Of a stretch of DNA of 64,000 bases, positions 10,325 through 18,797 are shown in pieces (position 1 is the first letter of the stretch; every line of letters begins with the position of its first letter). The position numbers and the translations under genes are program-made. Under the pieces are notes generated by a model. The model saw only the letters and a program-made list of their open reading frames with translations, did not search any database and had not been told where the DNA came from. This DNA is from Arthrobacter cupressi (GTDB taxonomy: Bacteria > Actinomycetota > Actinomycetes > Actinomycetales > Micrococcaceae), in NCBI RefSeq assembly GCF_900099975.1, contig NZ_FNEI01000006.1:124001-188000 (forward strand), written 5' to 3'.

Positions 10325-11019
10325 GCGGCTTCGCCCGCCGTGCCGCCGCCGAGTTCACCGGCACGGCCTTCCTGGTGATGGCCGTCGTCGGGTCCGGTGT
10401 GATGGCCTCGCGCCTGTCGCCGGACGACGTCGGGCTGCAGCTTCTGCAGAACAGCCTCGCCACCGGCGGCGCCCTGGTGGCGCTGATCCTTGCGCTGCAG
10501 CCGGTTTCCGCGTCCTTCAACCCGGTGGTCACACTCGTGGAACGGGCCCTGGGCGTGCTTGATACGCGGACGGCCGCGGTGCTGATCGCCGCCCAGTTTG
10601 GCGGCGGGCTTGCAGGAACCGTGGTGGCAAACCTGATGTTCGGCCTGCCGGCCGCGGATTTTTCCACCCACGAGCGCACGGGCGCCGGCCTGTGGCTGAG
10701 CGAGGTGGTTGCCACAATCGGCCTCCTGCTCATCGTGTTCGGAACAGTCCGCTCCGGGCGGGCGGAGCGGGTGGCCTTCGCTGTCGGCGGCTACATCACC
10801 GCCGCTTACTGGTTCACCAGTTCCACAAGTTTCGCCAATCCCGCGGTGACCATCGCCAGAACGGTCACGGACAGCTTTGCCGGCATCGCACCGTCGTCGG
10901 CTCCGGCGTTCATCCTTGCTCAACTGCTTGGCGGCGCCGCTGGATTCTTCCTGGTCCGCCTTCTCTACCCGATCCCCGCTTCCGCCGCCATCGTGGCTGA
11001 CCGAAAGGTGCTCTCATGA
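10321..11019 (+). CDS. aqpS: Aquaglyceroporin family channel, likely arsenite exit (AqpS-like)
   Basis: This is a 232-residue MIP-family channel with six spans. The two pore half-helices carry NPV (67-69) in place of the first NPA and a regular NPA (173-175) followed by Arg180. In Sinorhizobium meliloti an aquaglyceroporin (AqpS) replaces the ArsB pump and lets arsenite made by ArsC leave down its gradient. The gene order here, arsR-channel-arsC, fits that model. The GTG start overlaps the arsR stop and the 3' end overlaps arsC by four bases, so translation is coupled. No arsB or acr3 is present nearby. Confidence 0.85.
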   Translation: MSGFARRAAAEFTGTAFLVMAVVGSGVMASRLSPDDVGLQLLQNSLATGGALVALILALQPVSASFNPVVTLVERALGVLDTRTAAVLIAAQFGGGLAGTVVANLMFGLPAADFSTHERTGAGLWLSEVVATIGLLLIVFGTVRSGRAERVAFAVGGYITAAYWFTSSTSFANPAVTIARTVTDSFAGIAPSSAPAFILAQLLGGAAGFFLVRLLYPIPASAAIVADRKVLS

Positions 11020-11426
11020 GCAGCAAACCCTCCGTCCTGTTCGTCTGCGTCCACAACGCCGGCCGCTCCCAGATGGCCGCGGCATTCCTCACCACCCTGT
11101 CGCAGGGCGCCATCGAGGTCCGCTCCGCCGGGTCCCAGCCCGCGGACAAGGTCAACCCCGCCGCGGTGGAAGCCATGGCCGAAGTCGGGATCGACATGTC
11201 CGCCGAAATACCGAAGGTCCTCACCACCGAGGCCGTGCAGGATTCCGACGTCGTCATCACCATGGGCTGCGGCGACGAGTGCCCGTACTTCCCGGGCAAG
11301 CGCTACGAGGACTGGGTTCTCGAAGACCCGGCGGGCAAAGGTGTCGAGTCGGTCCGGCCCATCCGCGATGACATCAAGGCCCGGGTGGAGGCCCTGATCG
11401 AGTCCCTCTCTCCGGCCGCCCGGTAA
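11016..11426 (+). CDS. arsC: Arsenate reductase, low-molecular-weight phosphatase type
   Basis: This is a 136-residue enzyme with the LMW-phosphatase P-loop CVHNAGRS (Cys11 to Arg17 plus Ser18). A second redox segment, MGCGDECPYFPG, carries Cys85 and Cys89, and a RYEDW segment follows. These are the features of thiol-linked arsenate reductases that reduce As(V) to As(III) through a Cys cascade, using thioredoxin or, in actinobacteria, mycothiol/mycoredoxin. The product would leave through the adjacent channel. The ATG overlaps the channel gene's stop. A strong ribosome binding site for the next tiny gene begins 15 bases after its stop. Confidence 0.92.
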   Translation: MSSKPSVLFVCVHNAGRSQMAAAFLTTLSQGAIEVRSAGSQPADKVNPAAVEAMAEVGIDMSAEIPKVLTTEAVQDSDVVITMGCGDECPYFPGKRYEDWVLEDPAGKGVESVRPIRDDIKARVEALIESLSPAAR

Positions 11427-11455
11427 ACCCGCCGCATCGGAAGGGGGTGACCAGC

Positions 11456-11509
11456 ATGAACACCGGTTGCTGCGATGACAACTGCTGCGACGACGAAGAC
11501 TGCTGCTAG
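11456..11509 (+). CDS. 17-residue Cys-rich peptide in the arsenic operon
   Basis: This ORF is too short for normal gene calling. It encodes MNTGCCDDNCCDDEDCC: six Cys in three vicinal pairs (5-6, 10-11, 16-17) separated by Asp/Glu/Asn, with strong negative charge. It is preceded by AAGGGGGTGA (11441-11450), one mismatch from the ideal AAGGAGGTGA Shine-Dalgarno, with correct spacing to the ATG. It sits between arsC and the flavoprotein gene in the same orientation. Vicinal thiols bind As(III) tightly, so an arsenite-binding or chaperone peptide, or a thiol buffer, is plausible. I know of no named family. Translation is well supported; function is inferred. Confidence 0.72.
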   Translation: MNTGCCDDNCCDDEDCC

Positions 11510-11594
11510 CGCCGCCACCCGGCCTGCCGGACCCACAAGGACCCGGCAGGCACCCGCCCCAACCGCACACCACCGGAGAAAGCATGAGGACAGC

Positions 11595-12971
11595 ATGGAT
11601 TCAGTGAAAAACCTCCCCGTCGCCGTGATCGGCGCAGGCCCGGTGGGACTCGCCACCGCGGCGCACCTGCTTGAACGCGGACTCGAGCCGGCCATCTTCG
11701 AAGCCGGCCCCACCGCAGGAGCCGCCATTGAACAATGGCGCCACATCCGCTTGTTCTCCCCTTGGCGGTTCAACCTCGACGCCGCTGCGGTCCGCCTGCT
11801 CGAACCGACCGGCTGGGAGTCCCCCCGCCCCACGGCGCTGCCCTACGGCGGGGAACTCATCGACCGTTACATCACCCCGCTGGCCGCGGCCCCGGCGATC
11901 TCGTCGAGCCTCCAGACCGGCGCCCGCGTCATTGCGGTCACCCGGCAGGGCCTGGACAAGACCCACGTCCGCCATCGCGACACCACGCCTTTCGTTGTGC
12001 GGGTCGAACATGCCGACGGCGAAACCCGCGACCACATTGTCTCCGCGGTGATCGACGCCTCCGGCACCTGGTCCACCCGCAACCCGCTGGGCACCTCCGG
12101 AATGCCCGCCATCGGAGAGGCCACCGCGGGGGACCGGATCTCCTCGCCCCTGCCCGACGTCTCCGGCCGGGACCGTGCAACCTTCGCCGGCCGCCGCGTC
12201 CTCGTGGTCGGGGCAGGGCACTCGGCGGCGAATACCCTGATCAACCTCGCCGAGCTCGCCAAGGACGAACCGGAAACCACCATCCTCTGGGCCGTCCGGG
12301 GCGCTTCCGCGGACAAGGTCTACGGCGGCGGTGACGCCGATGGCCTGCCCGCCCGCGGCCAGCTCGGCTCCCGGCTCCGCCGCCTGGTCGAGGCCGGCAC
12401 CATCGCACTGCACGCCGGCTTCGGCATCGCGGCCCTGAAGACCCTCGACACCCACGTCAGCGTCGAAGCCGCCGACGGACGCACCCTCGACGCCGACGTC
12501 ATCGTCCCCTGCACCGGATTCCGCCCGGACTTGGACATCCTGCGCGAACTTCGCCTGAACCTCGACCCCGCCGTCGAAGCGCCCGTCGAACTCGGCCCAC
12601 TCATCGACCCCGAATTCCACTCCTGCGGCACCGTCCCGCCGCACGGCGCGAAGCTCCTGGCCCACCCGGAAAAGGACTTCTACATCGTCGGCATGAAGTC
12701 CTACGGGCGGGCCCCGACCTTCCTGCTCGCCACCGGCTACGAACAGGTCCGCTCGGTCGCCGCAGCCCTCGCGGGAGACCGGGAAGCCGCCGACGCCGTC
12801 CAGCTGGAACTCCCGGAAACCGGCGTCTGCTCCACTGATGCCGGCATCAGCTGCAACGTACCCGTCACCGCCGCGACCCGGGACGCTGAGTCCAACTGCT
12901 GCGCCGCACCCGAGCCGGTACTGATCGGCATCCCCACCGGACTGGCCCACGGCCGCTCCGGCGAACTCTGA
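11595..12971 (+). CDS. arsO: ArsO-like flavin-dependent monooxygenase/oxidoreductase
   Basis: This is a 458-residue flavoprotein with two dinucleotide-binding loops: [19 protein letters not shown] at the N-terminus for FAD, and [19 protein letters not shown] near residues 200-218 for NAD(P)H. This is the layout of flavin-containing monooxygenases and of ArsO, reported in Streptomyces ars operons (arsRBOCT). The C-terminal tail is Cys-rich ([10 protein letters not shown], then ESNCCAAP), with a Cys pair that could contact arsenite. The reaction is not known with certainty. The ATG at 11595 follows the tiny Cys-rich gene by 85 bases; an upstream in-frame extension was rejected because it reads through that gene. 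Confidence 0.78.
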   Translation: MDSVKNLPVAVIGAGPVGLATAAHLLERGLEPAIFEAGPTAGAAIEQWRHIRLFSPWRFNLDAAAVRLLEPTGWESPRPTALPYGGELIDRYITPLAAAPAISSSLQTGARVIAVTRQGLDKTHVRHRDTTPFVVRVEHADGETRDHIVSAVIDASGTWSTRNPLGTSGMPAIGEATAGDRISSPLPDVSGRDRATFAGRRVLVVGAGHSAANTLINLAELAKDEPETTILWAVRGASADKVYGGGDADGLPARGQLGSRLRRLVEAGTIALHAGFGIAALKTLDTHVSVEAADGRTLDADVIVPCTGFRPDLDILRELRLNLDPAVEAPVELGPLIDPEFHSCGTVPPHGAKLLAHPEKDFYIVGMKSYGRAPTFLLATGYEQVRSVAAALAGDREAADAVQLELPETGVCSTDAGISCNVPVTAATRDAESNCCAAPEPVLIGIPTGLAHGRSGEL

Positions 12972-13008
12972 ACACCCCCATGACCGATCGGAAAGAAGCC
13001 GCGCAATC

Positions 13009-13428
13009 ATGAACGAAACGCCCAACAAGCCCGCCGTCCTCTTCGTCTGCAGCAAGAACGGCGGCAAATCCCAACTCGCCGCAGGACTCATGCGCGAACT
13101 CGCGGGAGACGGAATCACGGTCTACTCCGCCGGCACGAAACCCGGTCCGGCCCTGAATGCCCAGGCCGTGGACTCCCTGGCCGAGCTCGGCATCGACACC
13201 ACCGGCGAACACCCCAAACCCGTCACGGACGAGGTGCTCGACGCCGTCGACGTGGTGGTGGTCCTTGGCACCGAAGCCAAACTCGAACCCCGCGGCACCG
13301 CACGCTACGAAACCTGGGAAACCGATGAGCCCTCAAGCCGCGGCATAGAAGGCATGGAACGCATGCGGCTGGTCCGCGACGACATCAAAGCACGCGTCAG
13401 CGGGCTCTACAACGAACTCACTGTCTGA
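13009..13428 (+). CDS. Second ArsC-like LMW phosphatase with Lys in place of P-loop Arg
   Basis: This 139-residue protein shares the ArsC fold ([18 protein letters not shown] at the N-terminus, [11 protein letters not shown] near the C-terminus), but its P-loop is CSKNGGKS, giving Cys14-X5-Lys20 where Arg normally holds the oxyanion. It also lacks the MGCGDEC redox Cys pair of the first arsC gene. Actinobacteria have mycothiol-dependent single-Cys arsenate reductases, and this could be one or a diverged arsenate sensor. It closes the arsenic operon, 37 bases after arsO, and faces a convergent regulator gene 31 bases away. Confidence 0.78.
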   Translation: MNETPNKPAVLFVCSKNGGKSQLAAGLMRELAGDGITVYSAGTKPGPALNAQAVDSLAELGIDTTGEHPKPVTDEVLDAVDVVVVLGTEAKLEPRGTARYETWETDEPSSRGIEGMERMRLVRDDIKARVSGLYNELTV

Positions 13429-13459
13429 TCCGAAGGAGGGAGCGAATTCAGAGGGAAAC

Positions 13460-14362
13460 TCAGCCCGCCGGCTGCTTCCCCGCGTCCTGTTTCCCCCGGT
13501 CCCTAAGCTGCGTCTGTTCGGTGGCGGCCCAGGAGGCGAGCAGCCGCATCGCCTCTTCGGACGGCGACCCGGGCTCGGCGGTGTAGATGGTGAGCGTGAG
13601 GCCGGGTTCGGCGGCCATCTCCAGCCCTTCATAGGCCACGGTGATCTCGCCCACCACCGGATGATGGAAGGTCTTGAAGCCGGTGCCATGGTGCCGGACG
13701 TTGTGCGAACTCCAACGACGCCGGAACTCCTGGCTCCGCGTGCTCAGCTCACCCACCAGCTCGTGGAGTTCCTTGTTGTGCGGATCGCGGCCCGCCTCGG
13801 TGCGCAGGATGGAGACCACGACGTCGGCCGCGGTGTCCCATTCGGGGTGGAAGTCCCGGCCCCGTTCGTCCAGGAAGGTAAAGCGGGCCAGGTTCGGAGG
13901 CTCGCCGGGCATGTCGTAGGCGTCTTTGTAGAAGGCACGCGCGAGGGCGTTCACGGCGATCAGGTCCATCCGCCCGTTCCGCACGAAGGCAGGGCCGGAC
14001 GTCACGGCGTCGAGCACCCATTGGAGGCTGGGGTGCGGCGCCCAACTCCCGGCACTGCGGCGCTTCGGCGGCCGGGCCACCGGGCTTGCGGCATGGGCGA
14101 GGTCGAAAAGGTGGGCGCGTTCGGCGTCGTCGAGCCTTAACGCGCGGGCGAGCGAATCGAGGACCTCGGGGGACGCGCCACTGATGGCCCCGCGCTCCAG
14201 GCGGGTGTAGTACTCGATGCTCACGCCGGCAAGCGTCGCCACCTCGCTGCGGCGCAGCCCGGCCACGCGCCGGTTGCTGCCGACAGGCAGCCCCACCGAC
14301 TCGGGAGAAATCCTGGCGCGCCGCGAGGTAAGGAATTCGCGAACGTCAGCACGGTTGTCCAT
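13460..14362 (-). CDS. XRE-family regulator with MmyB-like ligand domain
   Basis: This is a 300-residue regulator. An N-terminal HTH (about residues 30-75) contains LRRSEVATLAGVSIEYYTRL, typical of the actinobacterial XRE/MmyB group, and is followed by a PAS-like MmyB ligand domain (about 105-275) beginning near LQWVLDAVTSGPAFVRNGRM. It is divergent from the short-chain dehydrogenase at 14486, and regulators of this group commonly control such a neighbour. The ligand is unknown. The translation ends with a polar tail of about 20 residues. Confidence 0.88.
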   Translation of the reverse strand: MDNRADVREFLTSRRARISPESVGLPVGSNRRVAGLRRSEVATLAGVSIEYYTRLERGAISGASPEVLDSLARALRLDDAERAHLFDLAHAASPVARPPKRRSAGSWAPHPSLQWVLDAVTSGPAFVRNGRMDLIAVNALARAFYKDAYDMPGEPPNLARFTFLDERGRDFHPEWDTAADVVVSILRTEAGRDPHNKELHELVGELSTRSQEFRRRWSSHNVRHHGTGFKTFHHPVVGEITVAYEGLEMAAEPGLTLTIYTAEPGSPSEEAMRLLASWAATEQTQLRDRGKQDAGKQPAG

Positions 14363-14485
14363 GGATCCACGATAGGCGCGCGTTCCGGATTGAAGGAGAC
14401 CCTCCTGGTACCCCTCTTACGCGGGAGCTCCCGGCATCCGGCGATCCATGGTGAGGTGGAGGGACCACAATGCCAAGGAGAAGAG
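14363..14485. promoter_or_regulatory. Divergent promoter region, XRE regulator and SDR
   Basis: These 123 bases lie between the two start codons. They contain the short dyads GGAGACCCTCC (14395-14405) and GGGAGCTCCC (14422-14431), which are candidate half-sites for the adjacent regulator. The SDR ribosome binding site AAGGAGAAGAG sits immediately before 14486. Confidence 0.35.
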
Positions 14486-15229
14486 ATGTCCCGCATCCTC
14501 GTCACTGGTTCCGCCGACGGACTCGGCCGCGCGGCAGCTGCCGCCCTGCTCGACGACGGCCATTCCGTGGTGGTGCACGTCCGGGCACCGGAGCGGCTGG
14601 CGGCCGTCCGGGACCTGCTCGACGGCGGCGCCCAGGCCGTGGTGGGCGATCTCGCCAAACTGGACGAGGTGCGCGCCCTGGCCGATCAGGCGAACGCCCT
14701 GGGCCGTTTTGACGCCGTAATCCATAACGCCGGTGTCCTCGGCGGCAGGGCTTTGCTGCCGGTTAACGTGGTGGCTCCTTTCGTGCTGACCGCGGAAATC
14801 GAACGGCCGGAGCGGCTGATCTACCTCAGCAGCGGTTGGCACCGCAGCGGGCAGCCGGATCTCGACGGCGTGGACTGGAGCGGCGCGCGGGAATCCCGCT
14901 CGTATCCCGACAGCAAGCTGTTCGTCACCGCCCTGGCGGCGGCCGTTGCGAGGCTGTGGCCGGAGGTGCGTTCGCACGCGGTGGACCCCGGCTGGGTGCC
15001 CACCCGGATGGGCGGACCCGGCGCACCCGGCGACCTCCGCCTGGGACACGTCACGCAGGCGTGGCTCGCGGTAAGCGACAGCCCCGAGGCCCTCACGAGC
15101 GGAGGCTACTGGTACCACCAGGCCACGCGGGAACCACATCCGGCGGTGCACGACGAGGACTTCCAGGCGGCGCTTCTGCGCTCCCTGGCCGATTACACGG
15201 GGAGCACCCTCCCGGGAGGAGGGCTGTGA
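14486..15229 (+). CDS. Short-chain dehydrogenase/reductase
   Basis: This is a 247-residue SDR. It shows a nucleotide-binding loop VTGSADGLGRAAA at residues 6-18, NAG-type stabilisation (IHNAGVLGG) and the catalytic Tyr-X3-Lys as YPDSK, preceded by the active-site Ser region LIYLSSGWH. It likely reduces or oxidises a small carbonyl compound with NADP(H); the substrate cannot be read. ATG 14486 was chosen for its strong AAGGAGAAGAG ribosome site; the longer frame lacks one. It is divergently transcribed from the XRE/MmyB regulator and is its probable target. Confidence 0.85.
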   Translation: MSRILVTGSADGLGRAAAAALLDDGHSVVVHVRAPERLAAVRDLLDGGAQAVVGDLAKLDEVRALADQANALGRFDAVIHNAGVLGGRALLPVNVVAPFVLTAEIERPERLIYLSSGWHRSGQPDLDGVDWSGARESRSYPDSKLFVTALAAAVARLWPEVRSHAVDPGWVPTRMGGPGAPGDLRLGHVTQAWLAVSDSPEALTSGGYWYHQATREPHPAVHDEDFQAALLRSLADYTGSTLPGGGL

Positions 15230-15372
15230 GGGGGCGCTCGCTGCGGCGCCATCGTGCGTTCCAAGGGAAGACCTTTATCGAGGCAGCTCGGTTCGACTAA
15301 TCTGGGGCGGACCTGGATCCGCAGAATCCCCGCACGACCGAGCGCACGTCGCAAGCACTCAGGAGGTTCGCG

Positions 15373-15978
15373 ATGCCCGACACCACTTGCCACATGTCCA
15401 TCTCGCTGGACGGCTTCGTCGCCGGTCCGGACCAGAGCCGCCAGAACCCCCTGGGCAAGCGGGGGTTGGAGCTGCACGGCTGGCACATCGGCGACCCGCG
15501 GGCCAACGATGCCGACAAAGTAGCTAATGACTGGCTCATGCGTCCGCGGGGCGCGTATGTGATGGGCCGGAACATGTTCGGTCCGATCCGGGGGGACTGG
15601 GATGAGGAATGGAGCGGGTGGTGGGGAGCCGAACCGCCGTACCACGCGCCGGTGTTCGTGCTGACCCATCACGGACATGACCCGATCCAGATGTCCGGCG
15701 GGACGACCTTCCATTTCGTCACCGAGGGCTTCGACGCGGCATACTCCGCAGCGTGCCAGGCCGCCGGGGACAAGGGCGTGGACATCGCCGGTGGGGCCTC
15801 GACCGTCCGACAGGCACTGATCGCCGGCGTGATCGACGAGCTCACCCTCGACATCGCACCGGTGCTGCTCGGTTCGGGAGAGCGCATCTTCGATGGGGTG
15901 GAATCTTTCGGCTTCGAACCAGCCGAAGTGCTTCACTCGCCACTGGCCACCCACATCCGCTATCGCCGCGCCAGCTAA
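15373..15978 (+). CDS. Dihydrofolate reductase family protein (RibD C-terminal-like)
   Basis: This is a 201-residue protein of the RibD_C/DHFR-like group. It opens with MSISLDGFVAGPDQS, carries GAYVMGRNMFGP in the middle and a nucleotide-loop GVDIAGGASTVRQALIAG near residue 140, and ends LDIAPVLLGSGERIFDG, all diagnostic. The family includes riboflavin reductases and many uncharacterised NADPH-dependent reductases of actinobacteria; DHFR activity itself should not be assumed. It has its own 143-base upstream region with an AGGAGG ribosome site and ends nine bases from the convergent RDD gene. Confidence 0.88.
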   Translation: MPDTTCHMSISLDGFVAGPDQSRQNPLGKRGLELHGWHIGDPRANDADKVANDWLMRPRGAYVMGRNMFGPIRGDWDEEWSGWWGAEPPYHAPVFVLTHHGHDPIQMSGGTTFHFVTEGFDAAYSAACQAAGDKGVDIAGGASTVRQALIAGVIDELTLDIAPVLLGSGERIFDGVESFGFEPAEVLHSPLATHIRYRRAS

Positions 15979-15987
15979 GCCGAAAGG

Positions 15988-16446
15988 TCAGTAGGACCAG
16001 CGTTCCCAGTAGGCGTCGGCGGCCTCCAGGAACCGCCGCCGGCCGGTACGTTCTCCCAGCAACGGGTAGCTCGCAGGATCTCCGAGGGGGCCGGAAGCGT
16101 CGCCACCTGCGGGGTAGTAATTGACGGCGATGAGCAGCAGCAAGATGGAAGGCACTGAAAGCAGCGCCAGGAGAGTGAGGACCAGGCCGTACTTCGCCCC
16201 CGGTTCGCCCCCGCTTCGTGTGCGCAGCGCGAAGCCGGCGAGGCGTGCGCCAAGCGTGGTTCCACGGCTGGCCAGGGCCCAGTTGCCAAACAAGGACGCA
16301 AGGAGCAGGCCAAGAGCGACGGGGATCTGGAGTGCCGGCAGGAACACGAACGCCAGGACCGCCGGAGCCCACGCGACGAGTGAATCGACGAGCAGTGCGA
16401 AGAGCAATGAGGGCCAGTCCACGATCTCGGGCTCGGGTGCATCCAT
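15988..16446 (-). CDS. RDD-family membrane protein
   Basis: This 152-residue protein has three or four hydrophobic spans and an RDD-like core (TTLGARLAGFALRTRSGGEP, with the conserved Gly-Arg pattern after the second span). RDD proteins are small integral membrane proteins of mostly unknown function, some linked to ion or osmotic tolerance. The ATG at 16446 fits the start of the hydrophobic domain after a short acidic N-terminus; a much longer frame upstream is an artefact of GC-rich sequence. It is divergent from the LacI-type regulator. Confidence 0.7.
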   Translation of the reverse strand: MDAPEPEIVDWPSLLFALLVDSLVAWAPAVLAFVFLPALQIPVALGLLLASLFGNWALASRGTTLGARLAGFALRTRSGGEPGAKYGLVLTLLALLSVPSILLLLIAVNYYPAGGDASGPLGDPASYPLLGERTGRRRFLEAADAYWERWSY

Positions 16447-16593
16447 GGGGTGATTGTTGCACGGCGCGATAGTTGGCCCCGCGCCAGGCGGGCTTCCCCT
16501 CAAGGCGCGCGGGCGCCGTCGTACATTCACGAAAGGAGCCCCCCGGCAAATCCCGATAGAGTACGAAAACCGCAGGAGAGACAGGACACAGAC

Positions 16594-17604
16594 GTGAGGC
16601 AAGGTTCCAAGCCGACCATCCGCGACGTGGCCGAGCGTGCCGGCGTCTCGCTCACCACGGTCTCCTACGTGCTCTCCGGACGCCTCGGCGGCACCACCCG
16701 GATCAGTGAGCCCACCAAACAGCGCGTGCAGGAAGCCGTGCGCGAACTGGGCTACGTGGCCAACCGTGCGGCCCGCGGCATGCGGCGCGGCAAGACCGAA
16801 CTCGTGGCCGTGGCGATCGGCAACCTCGAATGGCCCTGGGACCGCGCCCTGGCCGCCGCAGCAGCACGGGTCCTTCCCCAACACGGCTACCAGCCCGTGG
16901 TGCTGCTGGGCGACGCCTGGCGCCAGTTCATGTTGTCCGGCGGGGCCGACGGCGTGATCCTCGGCTTCATCCAGGAGTCCGTAACCAAGGATGAAACCAT
17001 GCTGGAGCTGGCCCGCCGCGGCGTTCCGCAAGTGGTCATCTCCGAGGTCATGCAGCCCGCGGGCTTCGACGTCCTGGCCCCTGAACCTGCCGATGGAATC
17101 GCCGCGGGCATGGATTTCCTGACCGCGCACCACCGCCGCATCGCCTGTATCCGGAGGGCGGACGAAAGCCGACGCGCCATTCCGTCCCGGTACAGCGGCT
17201 ACGTGGCCGGGCTGGAGCGGGCGGGTCTGCCGGTGGATCCGGAACTGGTCCGTACCTCGCACCACCGCAAGGATGTCGCCTACCAGGCCGCCCTGGACCT
17301 GCTGCAATTGCCGGACCGTCCCACCGCGATCTTCGCCAGCGACGACATGGAAGCGCTGCAGGCCATCCGGGCCGCTTTCCGCCTGGGCCTACGCGTGCCC
17401 GAGGACGTGCAGGTCGTGGGCGTCGGGAACTCCACCGAAGGCCAGGAATCGGACCCGGCCCTGACCACCGTGGGGCCCGAGCCCATCTTCGACCGCGTGG
17501 TGAACATGCTCGTGGACCGCCTGGAATCGGGCTCCACGGGCGAAGGCGTCCGCGTTCCGGCGCCCTGGACCCTGCACCTGCGCGGCACCACGCTCCAGGA
17601 CTAG
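16594..17604 (+). CDS. LacI family transcriptional regulator (orphan)
   Basis: This is a 336-residue regulator. The N-terminal HTH reads PTIRDVAERAGVSLTTVSYV, followed by a hinge helix and a periplasmic-binding-protein-like ligand domain to residue 330. The Asn-Gly-Gly insertion LSGRLGGTTRISEPTKQ lengthens the region just after the HTH compared with standard LacI members. The GTG start at 16594 is supported by AGGAGAG upstream. No transport or sugar-use genes flank it, so its target lies elsewhere or is the gene at 17733. The effector is unknown. Confidence 0.85.
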   Translation: MRQGSKPTIRDVAERAGVSLTTVSYVLSGRLGGTTRISEPTKQRVQEAVRELGYVANRAARGMRRGKTELVAVAIGNLEWPWDRALAAAAARVLPQHGYQPVVLLGDAWRQFMLSGGADGVILGFIQESVTKDETMLELARRGVPQVVISEVMQPAGFDVLAPEPADGIAAGMDFLTAHHRRIACIRRADESRRAIPSRYSGYVAGLERAGLPVDPELVRTSHHRKDVAYQAALDLLQLPDRPTAIFASDDMEALQAIRAAFRLGLRVPEDVQVVGVGNSTEGQESDPALTTVGPEPIFDRVVNMLVDRLESGSTGEGVRVPAPWTLHLRGTTLQD

Positions 17605-17704
17605 CGCCCGGGCTCCCAAAGGGCCTTACGGTTCCCCGGAAGGGGGAGTATCGTCGGCGGAGGGTGCTGCAACCACCCGTTGGAGTTTCTGGGGGACTTC
17701 CATC

Positions 17705-17720
17705 AACAAATGCATTTGTT
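17705..17720. promoter_or_regulatory. Perfect 16-bp AT-rich palindrome
   Basis: AACAAATGCATTTGTT is a perfect palindrome lying directly before the GGAGG ribosome site of the secreted protein gene at 17733. It is unusual in this GC-rich genome and is a good operator candidate, possibly for the LacI-type regulator upstream. It could also form a short hairpin in the mRNA leader. Confidence 0.5.
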
Positions 17721-17732
17721 ATGGAGGAACTC

Positions 17733-18791
17733 ATGGATTTTGCGCGCTTGTCCGTGTTTCTGTCCGCCGGGCGCCCTGCTCCCCGCACCGTCCTGACCCT
17801 CGCTCTCGCCGCAGCGCTGGTGGCAAGCGTGGGCCCGGTCCATGCAAGGCCCAACCAACCGGATACCCGGTCCAAAGTCGAAATCCGGGCGCACTTGGAT
17901 GAACCCAGCTGGGCTTTCGCCGGCAGCGCATCGGAGATTGTCATCGACTTTGTGGTGCCTCCAGCGGAAACCAGACGCCCGACCGGAACCCTGACAGTGC
18001 AATTGAATGAGCGGGGAGCCCTGCCCGAGACGCGCATCCTGACCGGTGACGAGGGCGACGTCCGCCTCTACCTCACATCCACCAGGACCGGCATGCGGCA
18101 CTACACCGTCACGTACTCGGGGGACACCTACTTCCAGGCGGCGAAAAAGACCTTCTCCTACGAGGTGTGGACGGGCCCCCTCACCAAAACCTCACTCCAG
18201 GCCAGCGCCAAGAAGCCGGTGACCGTGAGCGAACCGGTCAAACTCACGGCCCAGGTCACGACGGACGACGGCAAGGCGCTGACCGGCACCTCGGACGGGC
18301 CCATCGTCTTCTACGCCGACGATAAGTTCCTCGGTGAGGGCGTGGTTGTCCCCGGGTCCCGAGGGTGGAAGGCCACTCTCGTTGTTAACTACCTGCCCGT
18401 GGGAGCCCACCGGTTGACCGCACGCCACGAATCCGTGATCCGCTACAGCGGACCCGAATCCGAGCCGGTGTCCCTCCAGGTCCTCCCGCCGGCGGATCCC
18501 CTGCCCCTCGACGGCGTCCATACACTGACCGTGACGAGCCCTTTCACCGTCCGGATGGACGTAACACTCACCCAGCAGACGGGTGCGCCCGACCCCGGCG
18601 GATACGTCCAGTTCTACGCCGACGGCATCGAGTACGGCTTACCGGTGCCCGTCACCGCAGGACTCGCCACCAGCGACTTCCTGCTGCCGACGGCGCCCCG
18701 GACCTTCACGTTCAGCGCCGCCTATTTCGGGGACAACCACTACGCCCCGATCACCTTCCCGGGGCAGACCCTCACCGTCCCGCTGCCCTAG
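17733..18791 (+). CDS. Secreted protein with repeated Ig-like domains
   Basis: This is a 352-residue exported protein. An N-terminal signal sequence (about 1-40, hydrophobic core TVLTLALAAALVASVG, cleavage near VHARP) is followed by three Ig-like beta modules of roughly 100 residues. The modules share recurring patterns such as YTVTYSGDTYFQAA and FSAAYFGDNHYAP, typical of the Big_3-type bacterial Ig domain. No cell-wall anchor motif is visible at the C-terminus, so it is probably released or held by binding. ATG 17733 was chosen for GGAGG eight bases upstream. Possible roles are adhesion or surface structure; there is no catalytic domain. Confidence 0.72.
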   Translation: MDFARLSVFLSAGRPAPRTVLTLALAAALVASVGPVHARPNQPDTRSKVEIRAHLDEPSWAFAGSASEIVIDFVVPPAETRRPTGTLTVQLNERGALPETRILTGDEGDVRLYLTSTRTGMRHYTVTYSGDTYFQAAKKTFSYEVWTGPLTKTSLQASAKKPVTVSEPVKLTAQVTTDDGKALTGTSDGPIVFYADDKFLGEGVVVPGSRGWKATLVVNYLPVGAHRLTARHESVIRYSGPESEPVSLQVLPPADPLPLDGVHTLTVTSPFTVRMDVTLTQQTGAPDPGGYVQFYADGIEYGLPVPVTAGLATSDFLLPTAPRTFTFSAAYFGDNHYAPITFPGQTLTVPLP

Positions 18792-18797
18792 GATCGC

